Origin: Phoronis australis
Lineage: Eukaryota; Phoronida; Phoronidae
Reading direction: 5' to 3'
Assembly: GCA_002633005.1 (NCBI GenBank)
Contig: NMRA01000393.1
Span: forward strand, 118,706 to 182,705
Length of the DNA stretch: 64,000 bases
Within the stretch, counting starts at the first letter, position 1. Each line of letters starts with the position of its first letter. Shown in pieces: positions 36,901 to 42,991 of this stretch. The notes under the pieces are model-generated. The model was not told the origin of the DNA and did no database searches. It saw only the letters and a program-made list of their open reading frames with translations. Made by a program: the position numbers and the translations under genes.

Positions 36901-39696
36901 GTATGCTTCCCATTACACATCCACAGAGCGTACAAGTCAGGCTGGGAGTACTCCATGTTGGTCTTTGTCGTCATCAACTCATGTGCATTGATGGTGATGA
37001 TTGTATGCTACACAGCATTATTCCGTAATATACAAAGAACACAGAAACCAGTGATGAAAATAAATAAAGTGGCAAAAACTGCCCACAACAAAAGGATCTT
37101 CTTTTTCGTACTCACTGATTCTCTGTGCTGGATTCCAATCATACTGATCAAGCTGTGCGCATTAAGCTTCCTTCCAATTCCCGGTAAGCTTGTCACGACA
37201 TTTGACACTTATTCTTCCAAACTCCCTTAAATACCACGTATGGTGTTGCACTTCACTTGCAAATAATTAAGACCTGACAACTGTATAGAGATTCAAGTTC
37301 ACCTACACACGTACATTGTTAACAAATCTCTGTTGATGTAGTATTCTTTATAGGCCTAATAAGGTTGGCTTTAGTAGGATGGCGAATCAAATGTGAGCGC
37401 AACCCTCCACCACACGATCGACTCTAGTTTGACCTTTGTATCCACCTTGCGTCACCCCGAGATCAACACCAGTTTTATGCCCCTCTAGTCTCAGTGTACA
37501 CCCGTTTTACTTCCACCCACATTCCCACGCCGACACCAAATGAATCACCTCTGACTTCCCACTTTTCGTCGCCACATTTGTACGCCATCGCCAGACGTTA
37601 CTGTTGCGGTGGAGGCAGTAACCACAAGCTTTGGTTCTCTTTCAAAATTTTGCGAGAAATACGGGATAAATTGCATCACCTCTGAATGAATTCGTGGAAC
37701 ATCGTGTCCGAAACTTCGGTTTCTCCACGGGACGAGTCTCCAAACACCAGTCGAAATTTTTCATTTGAAACAGTTGTCCAAAGTATTGAGAGATCATTTA
37801 CAGGTAAATTTGAAAACAATTGTTGTGCAATCACTTGATTTATTTACACGTAAAAATAACAACCACTTATGGCCTTAAATAGTCGAACATCCCGTGGCTA
37901 CTGGAGACAATTAATTTACTCTGTGTTAATTTGTTTGCTCTTTTAGATGCTTTGCACGCGTTTGTTGCCGTCTTTGTTCTTCCCGTGAACAGCGCAGTCA
38001 ACCCTCTTATATACTCGTTAACTACGCTGACTTTCAGACGAAAGTTCCTGCGAATAGTCTGCTCAAAGTCATTTCGAGGCCTCTTCAGAAAGTTTTCAGG
38101 TATTATGTATGGCGTGTTCTCTCTTGGCATTTCTTAAATGGCAGAAAATAATTTGAATATGTACATCCGCCACGTGGTTCTTGTGAACTAGTCAAATGGG
38201 CCAACTCATAAGCTAACATTTGGAAGTTTTGTTTCCCCAGTGCATGCCTGAGCCAAGGCACCTTAACTACACGGTTAACGGACTGCTAAACACGGTGTCG
38301 CCAAAAACGCTACTCAAGTCCCCGTAAACACCGTTCACTGACTCACATACACGGGATCCGACTCACAAAACACGATCCATTCACCCAACATACACGGTCA
38401 CGGACTCATACTCACGTAGAAACACATACCTCGGACCGCAAAGCACCGTTTATGGATAAAATGTAGAAATCTACTTCGACATTATTTGTGTAAAGGTTGC
38501 GAGATTAAATATAATTTTGGTCATGTGTTTGTCCGTAATTTGGTGTAATTGTTGTGAATTAGAAACAATAAACATTATTTTCATTTAAACTTCTTATTTG
38601 TTTTACAATTTATTGGCGTCCAATATATTTTTGTAACATAATTTCTCTATTTTGACAGTGAAAGTAGCAACTTCCGTTACATTCTGCTTTCTTCTTAAAA
38701 TGACATGGACCGTTCAAACTCTGTAAAAAGACCCTCTGTTTCATTCCCTTTCTATCACTATTTCGCGCTACTTACCCGGGAAGCCGACTAGTCCCTGATC
38801 GTGTATACCACATGCTTTATGAAGTGAACCTTGTTTGGCGGTCCGTGTGTCGTGTTTGTGAGTCCGTGACCGTGTATTTTGGGTGAACGAATGGTGTTGG
38901 TGAGTTCAATCCCGTGTATGTGAGTCGGTGAACGGTGTTTGCCAGTAAAGTTGGTCGTTAACCCTACTTAGTGTTTGTTTTTTTTTATTTTGAAACTCGT
39001 ACGCTGAACAGGGGCGTTGGTTTACGACCGCAATTCACGTCAAGTCAAGCTCATGAATAGCGACTAGCCCACTTCAATCTGTGACTGCGCCGTCAAGCCT
39101 TTGGTGTGCAGCGAAATTCGCTGTATACTCTGGGGTAAACGGTTCACGCTTTCTCGTCCACTTGCGTGCAAATCCAGTTTGCCTAATAGTTGCCTAATAC
39201 TGGAAAGGAACGTCGAAGGAAATCCAATACCAATCACATTAACCTGTGTATTCAAACCTTTGTGATAGGCCTCCTACTCTCGGACATTTTCTTATTCAAA
39301 TCTTGCGTCCACCGAACTGTAAGGTCCATTTACCGAGAAGGGCCTCTCGCAAAATGGAATTGCCCAAATTGTCATATAACTTTTGCTCACTGAGGTAGAA
39401 GTGCTTAATATTGAATGATCAGATTTTCCTTATGGCCTTGCGGGATCAAATGTTACTTTTGTTTTCCAGTAAATAGACGCTCAACCACGTCCTCAACGAC
39501 TATCAGTGTTACGCGCGAAACTAACATTCCCGATGGAAGCGCCAACACGGCAAACGGGTACATGGGGTTACAAACAGCACAGTCTGTGGAAGTAACTTAC
39601 TCGACTTATTCAGACAACCAAGATTCAAATGCATGCATGCAGTTGGACGATTTATCAATCGCTGTACCTTTGAAAGAAGAGGACGTTTCCTGCTAA
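3831..39696 (+). CDS. Relaxin receptor-like GPCR (RXFP / LGR type C), gene span, 5' partial
   Basis: Gene-level entry; exons are listed separately. The joined exons 3831-3980, 17366-17446, 20453-20561, 22624-22695, 22963-23034, 24406-24477, 24863-24934, 25605-25670, 28662-28733, 29001-29144, 29464-29607, 31933-32174, 36560-37183, 37947-38099 and 39470-39696 total 2300 nt. They stay in frame from LDLa to stop (765 residues). Order: LDLa, linker, LRRNT, ten LRRs, hinge, seven TM helices, Ser/Thr-rich tail. This order and length match vertebrate RXFP1/2, plasma-membrane receptors for relaxin-type peptides that signal through G proteins. Family hallmarks seen are TDGIS in the hinge, YGTNGVCFPLH in extracellular loop 2, CWIPI in TM6 and NPLIY in TM7. 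All intron phases agree. The signal-peptide exon was not found and may lie upstream of the window. The ligand is unknown; the family assignment is very secure. Confidence 0.93.
4919..5525. repeat. 607-bp direct duplication, copy 1
   Basis: Nearly identical to 5590-6196, also 607 bp. The 64 bp between them hold a G/C-rich element end (GGTGGATTTAGGGGGG) and a single N at 5589. No gene is visible; the copies hold only short frames. Confidence 0.9.
5590..6196. repeat. 607-bp direct duplication, copy 2
   Basis: Second copy of 4919-5525 with about a dozen substitutions and no length change, beginning one base after the N. Confidence 0.9.
6350..6735. repeat. Dispersed repeat, copy 1
   Basis: Shares ATGGCTTCTCATTGGTTAAA, CATAACATTCAGTCATTC and ACCAAGCATGCGCATTG with 14717-15055, diverged. 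It is non-coding, although short frames exist on both strands. Confidence 0.75.
7917..8519. repeat. Pair of 150-bp direct repeats
   Basis: 7917-8066 and 8363-8519 share GCGATACCGAAGCTAG, TATATTATGACAAACTAAAC and TTGAGCTGTAAA. The interior is AT-rich. They may be the ends of a small degraded element. Confidence 0.7.
9328..9790. mobile_element. Foldback element with minisatellite arms (copy 1)
   Basis: Two long inverted arms (about 9328-9545 and 9590-9790) are bounded by GTCAAGGTATCTAAACTAC and its reverse complement. Each arm is made of short degenerate units such as ACACGGTTAACGGAC and CACGGTCACGGACTCA. No coding capacity. The spacer is only about 50 bp. It lies in the intron before the linker exon. 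Confidence 0.85.
10122..10239 (+). CDS. Candidate alternative first exon with signal anchor
   Basis: An ATG opens 39 codons that end in phase 1 at a good donor (GTAAGC, 10240). The peptide has a Lys/Cys-containing head (MRACTQPCKFLKKCF) and then a hydrophobic core (FYWCTVLCLLGTLLMYT), as in a signal peptide or signal anchor. It lies in the intron between the LDLa exon and the linker exon (17366) and would splice to the linker in frame. That would give a receptor without the LDLa module. Reading past the donor stops about 11 codons later. It is also open upstream to a possible acceptor (ATATTCCAG), so an internal exon, or chance, is possible. Confidence 0.35.
10920..11040 (+). repeat. 41-bp minisatellite, three copies
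   Basis: Three units beginning CTACCAGGTCTGCCAGACC and ending CACTTTTGTCTA. The third unit is diverged. Confidence 0.9.
11970..12300. repeat. Ancient dispersed repeat (partner at 43790-44115)
   Basis: Shared pieces in the same order are GACGTC after CACACTCTGA or CACGCTGA, TTGGCTGTCAGCTG, ACATCCAGTAAACCGA, AATCAACAAACTG-type sequence and ATTGTTTGAAC. Non-coding. Confidence 0.6.
14252..14693. mobile_element. MITE with about 50-bp terminal inverted repeats
   Basis: The left end TGTCCCCAAGCCTCGAGATG and the right end CATCTTCAGGCTTGGGGACG are inverted copies over about 50 bp that include GGTTTAGCCATTTGAGGCTTG-type sequence. The 340-bp interior is AT-rich and non-coding. Single arms of the same family are at 13203-13257, 15082-15130 and 36377-36430. 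Confidence 0.8.
14717..15055. repeat. Dispersed repeat, copy 2
   Basis: Diverged counterpart of 6350-6735 in the same orientation, next to CCAAGCCTC-type MITE arms. Confidence 0.75.
16825..16998 (+). repeat. 29-bp minisatellite, six copies
   Basis: Six head-to-tail units of TTATGTTTACTGACCCCAGT plus ACACTATAG, exactly 174 nt. Units 4 and 6 carry ACATTATAG. The array lies in the intron between the LDLa exon and the linker exon. Confidence 0.95.
17366..17446 (+). CDS. RXFP-like exon: LDLa-LRR linker
   Basis: This 81-nt phase 1-1 exon lies between TTTATTTGCAG and GTAAGC. It encodes DFGAWFNQATETLSN, then a short acidic and polar stretch ending in SQDLC. It occupies the place of the linker between LDLa and the LRR cap in RXFP1, which takes part in relaxin binding. 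The exon is open in only this frame, and its phases fit both neighbours. The call rests on position, phase and loose similarity, not on a recognisable domain. Confidence 0.7.
17966..18583. repeat. About 617-bp direct duplication, copy 1
   Basis: Begins GAACAATCGTACTTGTTAAA and ends AATACGCCTATGCT, followed by a single N at 18584 and a 33-bp joint. The second copy is 18618-19233. It lies in the intron before the LRRNT exon. Confidence 0.9.
18618..19233. repeat. About 617-bp direct duplication, copy 2
   Basis: Matches 17966-18583 with only a few differences (CTGG for ATGG, a one-base indel in a T run). Confidence 0.9.
20453..20561 (+). CDS. RXFP-like exon: LRRNT cap
   Basis: The exon starts after ATTATTTTCAG in phase 1 and ends at GTAAGT in phase 2. 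It encodes HPAECRCFDNSTVDC, then GLTSVPTNLSPETTRL, which is the classic LRR N-terminal cysteine cap leading into the first leucine-rich strand. The shift to phase 2 at its end matches the run of phase-2 LRR exons that follows. Confidence 0.88.
21549..21977. mobile_element. Cluster of three GCTAGGACCT-type MITEs
   Basis: Three copies of a roughly 107-bp element, at 21549-21656 (inverted), 21731-21838 and 21871-21977. All share GCTAGGACCT ends and the core GTAATCTCGCGAAGTCTTGC. The first and second face each other. Diverged relatives occur near 1629-1740 and 12531-12640. The ends are themselves inverted repeats. Confidence 0.85.
22624..22695 (+). CDS. RXFP-like exon: LRR 1
   Basis: This is a 72-nt phase 2-2 exon with acceptor TTTTTCAG and donor GTAAGT. 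It encodes one 24-residue repeat (NNFKLLPSEVFKNLKQLRVL). The uniform 72-nt module is the standard exon unit of LGR-family ectodomains. Confidence 0.9.
22963..23034 (+). CDS. RXFP-like exon: LRR 2
   Basis: A 72-nt phase 2-2 exon between TATTTACAG and GTAAGT. The repeat contains IRTILPKAFDGLENLNTL and continues in frame from LRR 1. Confidence 0.9.
24406..24477 (+). CDS. RXFP-like exon: LRR 3
   Basis: A 72-nt phase 2-2 exon between TTCTTTTCAG and GTAAGT. The repeat begins MLDNNSLETFARDTF and ends PKLKWL. Confidence 0.9.
24863..24934 (+). CDS. RXFP-like exon: LRR 4
   Basis: A 72-nt phase 2-2 exon between CCTTCAACAG and GTAAGC. It encodes ISHNRMEHLRIDSFKGL, then HLLQW. Confidence 0.88.
25605..25670 (+). 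CDS. RXFP-like exon: LRR 5 (short, 22 residues)
   Basis: The exon follows TTTTGTTTTAG and ends at the first GTAAGT (25671). It is 66 nt rather than 72 and encodes a degenerate repeat, SLLNNRLTLDDDFPMSVTL then SWL. Phases are still 2-2, so the frame is kept. In RXFP1 the fifth LRR also departs from the standard length. The last 35 nt resemble the 45-bp tandem array that begins at the donor (27 of 35 positions match the first unit). Reading past the donor hits TAA at once, so this donor must be used for a full-length receptor. Confidence 0.82.
25671..26067 (+). repeat. 45-bp minisatellite carrying splice-donor copies
   Basis: About 8.8 units of 45 bp follow directly after LRR exon 5. Each unit starts with GTAAGTATTTGGTGACT and ends TGCTCTGTGTTGGCT. 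GTAAGT recurs at 25671 (the real donor), 25716, 25761, 25806, 25851, 25896, 25941, 25986 and 26031. Units 1-6 read CAACGTGCAG and the last three CAACCTGCAG, so the array grew in at least two steps. The exonic 35 nt before the first donor align to the unit with 8 mismatches, so exon 5's end is itself the oldest copy. Confidence 0.95.
26596..26874 (-). pseudogene. Retroelement GIY-YIG-type tail fragment
   Basis: A minus-strand reading frame holds DEHTLVTGHSESLASAKIIG, KEQNWQARKESIKIRIQ, then CPLLNRDGGVHLSPLYSDIL. This is the pattern (H..tGH..-W..kvi..E.n...Rk..EsI.I....p.LNrD.G) that closes the GIY-YIG nuclease part of Penelope-like and similar metazoan reverse transcriptase ORFs. The upstream frame is stopped, and the catalytic GIY and YIG motifs are missing. 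It is a 5'-truncated dead copy in the intron after LRR 5. Confidence 0.5.
27131..27481. repeat. About 350-bp direct duplication, copy 1
   Basis: Starts CTATCCGGTCAGTATCGGTG and matches 28206-28545 up to GTTGGTTGAACATA, except for an extra 11 bp (GCGGGTTCATA). Confidence 0.9.
28069..28257 (+). CDS. Small Tudor/chromo-barrel-like ORF (interrupted by N)
   Basis: An ATG opens MADFFKVGDYCQAVDECGHW, then ADGIIVSNANGEFVVKFPGW and PGHD. An N at 28205 is followed by YPVSIGGIYSNETKHQ and a stop. FKxGDxCxAxDxxGxWxxxxI....VxFxGW is the pattern of a Tudor-knot or chromo-barrel fold, which usually binds methylated histone tails or RNA. It sits within an intron of the receptor gene. The 3' half repeats sequence at 27131, so this may be a mis-join, a retrocopy or an element ORF. 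Confidence 0.4.
   Translation: MADFFKVGDYCQAVDECGHWADGIIVSNANGEFVVKFPGWPGHDIXYPVSIGGIYSNETKHQ
28206..28545. repeat. About 350-bp direct duplication, copy 2
   Basis: Starts directly after the N at 28205 and contains the end of the Tudor-like ORF. The LRR 6 exon follows 116 bp later. Confidence 0.9.
28662..28733 (+). CDS. RXFP-like exon: LRR 6
   Basis: A 72-nt phase 2-2 exon between CTCATTGCAG and GTAAGT. The repeat begins DLEHNLIHQLKSTTFSRTP and ends LTTL. Confidence 0.9.
29001..29144 (+). CDS. RXFP-like exon: LRRs 7 and 8
   Basis: A 144-nt phase 2-2 exon holding two fused repeats, with acceptor TGTCTTTCAG and donor GTGAGT. It contains ILDNNLIAKLERDAFKSV followed by LSLSNNKVSHLPIGIFRF. The doubled length is two 72-nt modules without the intervening intron. 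Confidence 0.92.
29464..29607 (+). CDS. RXFP-like exon: LRRs 9 and 10
   Basis: A 144-nt phase 2-2 exon with acceptor TGTTTTGTAG and donor GTAAGT. It encodes RLNKNPITGLPVDLFKYN, then LSLSDTLIEDLDKATFEHL and ALEHV. The last repeat runs straight into the hinge exon (31933), as in RXFP1, where the tenth LRR is followed by the cysteine-containing hinge. Confidence 0.92.
29726..29812 (-). repeat. Possible tRNA-derived repeat relic
   Basis: The minus strand contains GACCCGGGTTCAAATCCTGA, a good B-box, in a segment with CAGAGCTC and GAGCTCAGAGGAG. Related sequence (GAGCTCAGAGGAG on the minus strand) occurs at about 51435. No full cloverleaf is visible. Confidence 0.3.
30799..30879 (+). repeat. 27-bp minisatellite, three copies
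   Basis: The unit contains CACATCCCTGCCAGTGCTCC, repeated three times in the intron before the hinge exon. Confidence 0.9.
31456..32478. repeat. 1-kb duplication holding the hinge/TM1 exon, copy 1
   Basis: From GGCGGCCAAAGTTATGTAAA to TGTCTTTGTTGTAT. The match to 33586-34598 covers exon and both intron flanks with scattered substitutions and small indels. Confidence 0.92.
31933..32174 (+). CDS. RXFP-like exon: hinge and TM1 (copy 1)
   Basis: A 242-nt exon that enters in phase 2 and leaves in phase 1. It encodes the hinge (YMKYHDHCYVLPSYLIDC, HPKTDGIS), then TM1 (ILRISVWFIACITLSGNFIV) and intracellular loop 1. The two hinge cysteines and TDGIS are conserved in RXFP receptors. A nearly identical copy lies at 34067-34308. 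Using both in one mRNA would break the frame, so only one can be included. Confidence 0.92.
32966..33446. other. Assembly gap (481 N)
   Basis: Unsequenced run between the two copies of the hinge/TM1 duplication. Other unresolved bases are at 5589, 18584, 28205, 45668, 50735-50737 and 54908, several of them in C homopolymers. Confidence 1.
33586..34598. repeat. 1-kb duplication holding the hinge/TM1 exon, copy 2
   Basis: Second copy of 31456-32478. The 1.1 kb between them is a G/C-rich element end (GGCGGATTTAGGGGG at 32483), unique sequence and the N gap. Confidence 0.92.
34067..34308 (+). CDS. RXFP-like exon: hinge and TM1 (duplicate copy 2)
   Basis: This is a second copy of the exon at 31933, encoding the same residues and differing at silent sites (for example GTATATG for ATACATG at the start and TTG for CTG). 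Splice sites and phases (2 in, 1 out) are intact. About 1 kb of surrounding intron is also duplicated, across a transposon fragment and a 481-base gap. It is either a haplotypic overlap in the assembly or a recent tandem exon duplication. Confidence 0.6.
35085..35890. mobile_element. Composite dispersed repeat, about 800 bp (copy 1)
   Basis: This stretch is repeated at 54173-54977 with high similarity from TATTAGCCTCGAATGGCAGA to CGCCATGTAATAATCTATA. Copy 1 has an extra roughly 70-bp tRNA-like segment. The right end is a hairpin around ATTATCACCCTCGGGGCTAA. No coding potential. It lies in the intron before TM2. Confidence 0.8.
35178..35246 (-). repeat. tRNA-derived (SINE-like) segment
   Basis: On the minus strand this reads GCCGCTGAGTTGTGTAGTGG ... 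GGCCCGGGTTCGAATCCAGC. It has an A-box-like TGTGTAGTGG and a perfect B-box GGTTCGAATCC at tRNA spacing, but the acceptor and T stems do not pair well. It is a relic rather than a functional tRNA gene. Confidence 0.5.
36335..36430. mobile_element. MITE fragment (CCAAGCCTC family)
   Basis: One arm of the element at 14252 (CAAGCCTCAAATAGCTAAAC through GGCTTGGGGACGAGGC), preceded by the perfect hairpin TGTGTCAGAATTCTGACACA also seen in part at 14317. It lies 130 bp upstream of the TM2-TM6 exon. Confidence 0.75.
36560..37183 (+). CDS. RXFP-like exon: TM2 to TM6
   Basis: A 624-nt phase 1-1 exon with acceptor TTTACCTTACAG and donor GTAAGC. It encodes TM2 (AADFLMGVYLLIIGIFD), TM3 starting at GCQISGFIGMVSSEVSIL, a LERC motif where rhodopsin-like receptors have DRY, TM4, loop 2 with YGTNGVCFPLH, TM5, and TM6 with FFFVLTDSLCWIPI. 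The TM3 cysteine and the loop 2 cysteine should form the usual disulfide. The lack of DRY is shared with vertebrate RXFP1/2 (EKF/EKY), so it is not a defect. Confidence 0.95.
37947..38099 (+). CDS. RXFP-like exon: TM7 and proximal tail
   Basis: The exon follows TTTGCTCTTTTAG in phase 1. It encodes TM7 (FVAVFVLPVNSAVNPLIYSL), with the NPxxY signature, and a basic helix 8 (FRRKFLRIVCSKSFRGLFRK). The donor CAG|GTATTA at 38100 is weak. If it is used in phase 1, the tail exon at 39470 follows. If it is not, translation reads through 12 more codons and stops at 38137, giving a short tail. Confidence 0.85.
38254..38973. mobile_element. Foldback element with minisatellite arms (copy 2)
   Basis: The same family as 9328-9790: inverted arms 38254-38465 and 38765-38973 built of CACGGTTAACGGAC-type units. 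Its central spacer is about 300 bp longer (38466-38764), so copy 1 looks like an internal-deletion derivative. It lies in the last intron of the receptor gene. Confidence 0.85.
39470..39696 (+). CDS. RXFP-like terminal exon: C-terminal tail
   Basis: The exon follows TTTGTTTTCCAG in phase 1 and encodes 74 residues before TAA (39694-39696). It starts NRRSTTSSTTISVTRET, a Ser/Thr cluster of the kind GPCR kinases phosphorylate. It continues through a Tyr-, Asn- and Ser-containing stretch (VEVTYSTYSDNQDS) to an acidic end (LKEEDVSC). It fits the open phase left by 38099. A poly(A) signal follows at 39862. Confidence 0.75.
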
Positions 39697-39861
39697 AGAC
39701 AACACTGCCTATGATAACTTGCATGTTTCACCATTCAATCCACTGTGTTCAAATTGACTATATAGAGCTAGGTAACTCCATCACAGTCAGGAGAGAGCTT
39801 ACTTGATATGTCGCACATCTATTATCAAGATTTTTGTAGGCTTAGTAGTGCAAGTAAACTA

Positions 39862-39867
39862 AATAAA
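39862..39867 (+). promoter_or_regulatory. Candidate poly(A) signal of the RXFP-like gene
   Basis: AATAAA lies 166 nt after the stop codon of the last exon, in an A-rich context (CTAAATAAAAAC). Confidence 0.5.
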
Positions 39868-41520
39868 AACTAGTTTGTGATTGAAGAAGCAAGGTCAGCG
39901 ACCTGCTTGAGAGACGTGCATGAGACAGTCATGACATGTGACTGGTTGAAAGTCGTGCATGTGACAGTCATGATATGCGATTGACAACGATATACTTCTT
40001 GGTGCCAATACAAGTCACTATTGATTGATCAGCGTGCGAATAAGGCAACGACTTTGATTTGAATATTATTGAAATTTCGTGAATTTGACAGTATTCAAAC
40101 ATTTAATCATTCTTCAGTTTATTTCACAGTTTTTGATTATTTTATTAAAATGTAATTTTATTATTTGCTGATATTAGAATGTATTTACACGTAGCCAAAC
40201 TCTTCTATAGCCACTATACACTGGTCATCAATTTAAATTGTGTCGCTTGTTCGACTTTTCGCTGTTAGTTTAATCTTTGTAGCAGAACCCATACGGAAGT
40301 CTTACTCTCTACACAGCTACTGAATTTCTGAAAGATAATTATATCTTACTTGAGAAAAAGTGCAAAGTCTATGAGAATAAACATATAACTGCTAGTTACT
40401 GAGATGGTGTGTATAAATTGTTGTCTGTATCAACGACGATGACTCTCGGTTCCATTTGCCTGAGGTGTGACGCAATTCGTAATCTCATAAATATGAGCCA
40501 TGACGATTACCTCCCAAAAGGACGAGTACCAAATTCGGAAGTAATGTGGCCCAGAAAGTTTTTTTTTTCTGGATTATTAAGCGTTACCCTCTGCCAAACT
40601 TTCAAACTAGGCATGCTTAATGAGGGAGTATAACCCATCGCATACTTGGACGGAAATATTTAGTCGGAAAATAACTTGACGGAAACTTTATCGAGTTATT
40701 TCTGTTTGTTACTTAAGTTGCTCATTATAAGCGTTAGAAATGGGAACAGCTCACTACTCCAAGGGTCATTATTCCATAAGCTCGCTACTCCAGCGGTTCA
40801 CTACTCCTACAATACGTGAAATTCCGGACTCGGGTGTAAATTCTATACATCTGTATGCCAAAATACACAATAATTGGGTTATTAGACGCAGTGGTGTACC
40901 GATGCTGAAAACTACGTCCGGTTACTGAAAACACTTGGTTCTTGGGTTTGATTTCTTGCCCATGCAAAATTGAGGTCCAAATTATATAAAGTGGGAATAT
41001 TGAACCCCAATACATTCACCAAAGCTATGTCAAGATCGCAGTCTCCGCGCAATCCGATGCTCCTCAGCCTCACCCAACGCGCCGGAACCATGGTCAAAAC
41101 TAAACGTTGTAGGCTACCCTTTCCCTTCACCATGACGGACAGTGCCATCCAGTCTTCTCAAATTTAAAGCCGTCCGTTGGTCACCATAGCCCTGAAATAA
41201 AATATCTATGTGCCCTAATGCTGTCCTTGTTTGCAAATGAGTCGTTTCAGATTCAAGAAGCACGATTACTAGTGACTGGAACTGAGTTCATTTGCATACA
41301 TGCAATTATTATAACAACAAACAATAATAAAAATAATAAGCTTTAATTGTAGAGGGTAAAATACAATATAATTAAAAACATGCTTTAGCCAAAAGCTAAT
41401 ATGCTCTTGTAAATCTTTGGTTACAATTGTTCGATACTAAACTATGCCCTACATGGTTGGAAGAGAGGTTTTTCGCAGTGGCTCAAATATCGACATTCTT
41501 CGAAATAAATTTGTAAATTC

Positions 41521-41802
41521 TTGTTAGGTCTTGGACGAAGTGCCCCTAATTCAAAAGCCCGGAGTGAGCTAGGCAAGTCTACAATGGTGTCACGGAGGTT
41601 TACTAGGATTGTTAAATATTGGTTGAAGTTGTTGAAATTGCCTCCTAATAGATATACCTATTCATGCTATGACTTTGCAAAACGAAATCGTGAAAGCTGG
41701 AGTTTTCCCTTAAAAATCTACTATTCAGGACTGGGTCAGTCAAGCAAGATTCATCAACAGGGCTGTCGTACCATCAAGTGGAGAGTCCTACAACTTGGAT
41801 AA
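41521..41802 (+). pseudogene. Non-LTR retrotransposon fragment, post-RT region
   Basis: The open stretch contains RFTRIVKYWLKLLKLPPNRY, preceded by PNSKARSELGKST and followed by YDFAKRNRESW. This resembles the RxxRixKYWLKL segment that follows the reverse transcriptase domain in many invertebrate LINEs. It is short and isolated, with no start or RT core, so it is a relic. Confidence 0.45.
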
Positions 41803-42648
41803 CAGAGAAGGCATTTGATAGATTGACTGAAGTAATCTTTAAAGAGGGCGTTACTCTTCTTTGTAGTTGATTACTAAAATAACAACAGGTTTCACTTATC
41901 TAATTAGTGTTTATCATATAATTAATTTATTACATATAGATTATTACATGGCCAAGTCGTTACCCCCCGTATCTAGAGCCCTCGTGGATTTTGGAGAATT
42001 ATCACCCTCGGGGCTAATCTATATTTATCATTCTCTCTCCATCAACGCGCAATCTCAAAGCAAAGCTACATTTTAAACAAACCCACAGTCAATATCTTAC
42101 AATTATGATAGTTCATATTTTTCTGTTACTGTGTGTGTAATGTGCCGTGGATGGTAAGATGGGCGTTGAAAATTACCAGCGCTTAGAGACACATGACACG
42201 CCTTTCATTAGCGAAATCTTAGCATAATAAAACTAAACAAACAAAGAACTCGTTTTTTACTAAACAAAAGCAAATGAGCAATGATTTCCCAGCATGGGGT
42301 TGGGTTTCAGAGAATCATCATGCTGGCCTGCTAGGTTGCCGAAAAGTTAACGATGTAATGCGTGCCACGTGACCTGACTGTGACTAGCACGATAACTATT
42401 CCTGCATCACGCTACTTTTGTTTTTATACACATTTTGGCGAGGAACACGTATTGTCATACAATAATCCATAAGAATTATTGTATCAAAGGAATTTTTTTC
42501 ACCGTGTTGTCACTGGTTATTAACTTTCTTATTGACTCACATGTTGAGTTCTCAGATATTTTTTGTCACACGAAAGACAATTATCGAAAGTTTAAACTGT
42601 GTTGCTATTTAAACGAAACAACGATTTTAAGCTTGCACCTGATTTGTG

Positions 42649-42991
42649 ATGAAGGGCGGAGTGCTGATAAGAGCAAGAGTGCTTTACATACTTCTTTTTG
42701 CTTCCTCGAAATGTCTGAAGCTTTTGCACGCAAACACGGTGTTAGCTATCTATGAAGGAGTGCAAAATGTTTACAAGCGCAGCACGTGCACTACTGAGCC
42801 AGCAAATGGCATGTCTTCTGTTCTTGACGACTGCGTTTTATTGTGTTTACAAGCTGATACGTGCGATACCCTGAGTTACAATTTTGATTCGGGTCAATGT
42901 CGACATCACTGTGGCAACTTAAGTCTTCAGGACAGTCTAGTGGAAAGTCCTGGGTGGATATTTTTCGAAGACCCCACACGTAAACTTGAAG
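42649..42991 (+). CDS. PAN-jacalin gene exon 1: signal peptide and PAN module
   Basis: ATG at 42649 starts MKGGVLIRARVLYILLFASS, a typical signal peptide; an in-frame GTG two codons' worth upstream (42646) is ignored. The mature part has the apple/PAN cysteine spacing seen in DDCVLLCLQADTCDTLSYNF and GQCRHHCGN. The exon ends in phase 1 at GTAAAA (42992). Reading on gives 102 more open codons, but the intron has a clear acceptor 90 nt later that keeps the frame. Confidence 0.8.

Larger units (their letters stand above)
39697..42648. other. Intergenic region between receptor and PAN-jacalin genes
   Basis: 3 kb with the receptor poly(A) signal, a LINE relic (41521), a hairpin half (41929-42024) and otherwise no visible gene. 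The promoter of the PAN-jacalin gene should lie near its end; no clear core element was recognised. Confidence 0.6.

Noticed and set aside
36535-37230. Extending the TM2-TM6 exon as an intronless receptor ORF
   Set aside because: The frame runs past a good donor (37184) and stops before TM7, while the TM7 exon fits by phase; the start lies upstream of a clear acceptor.
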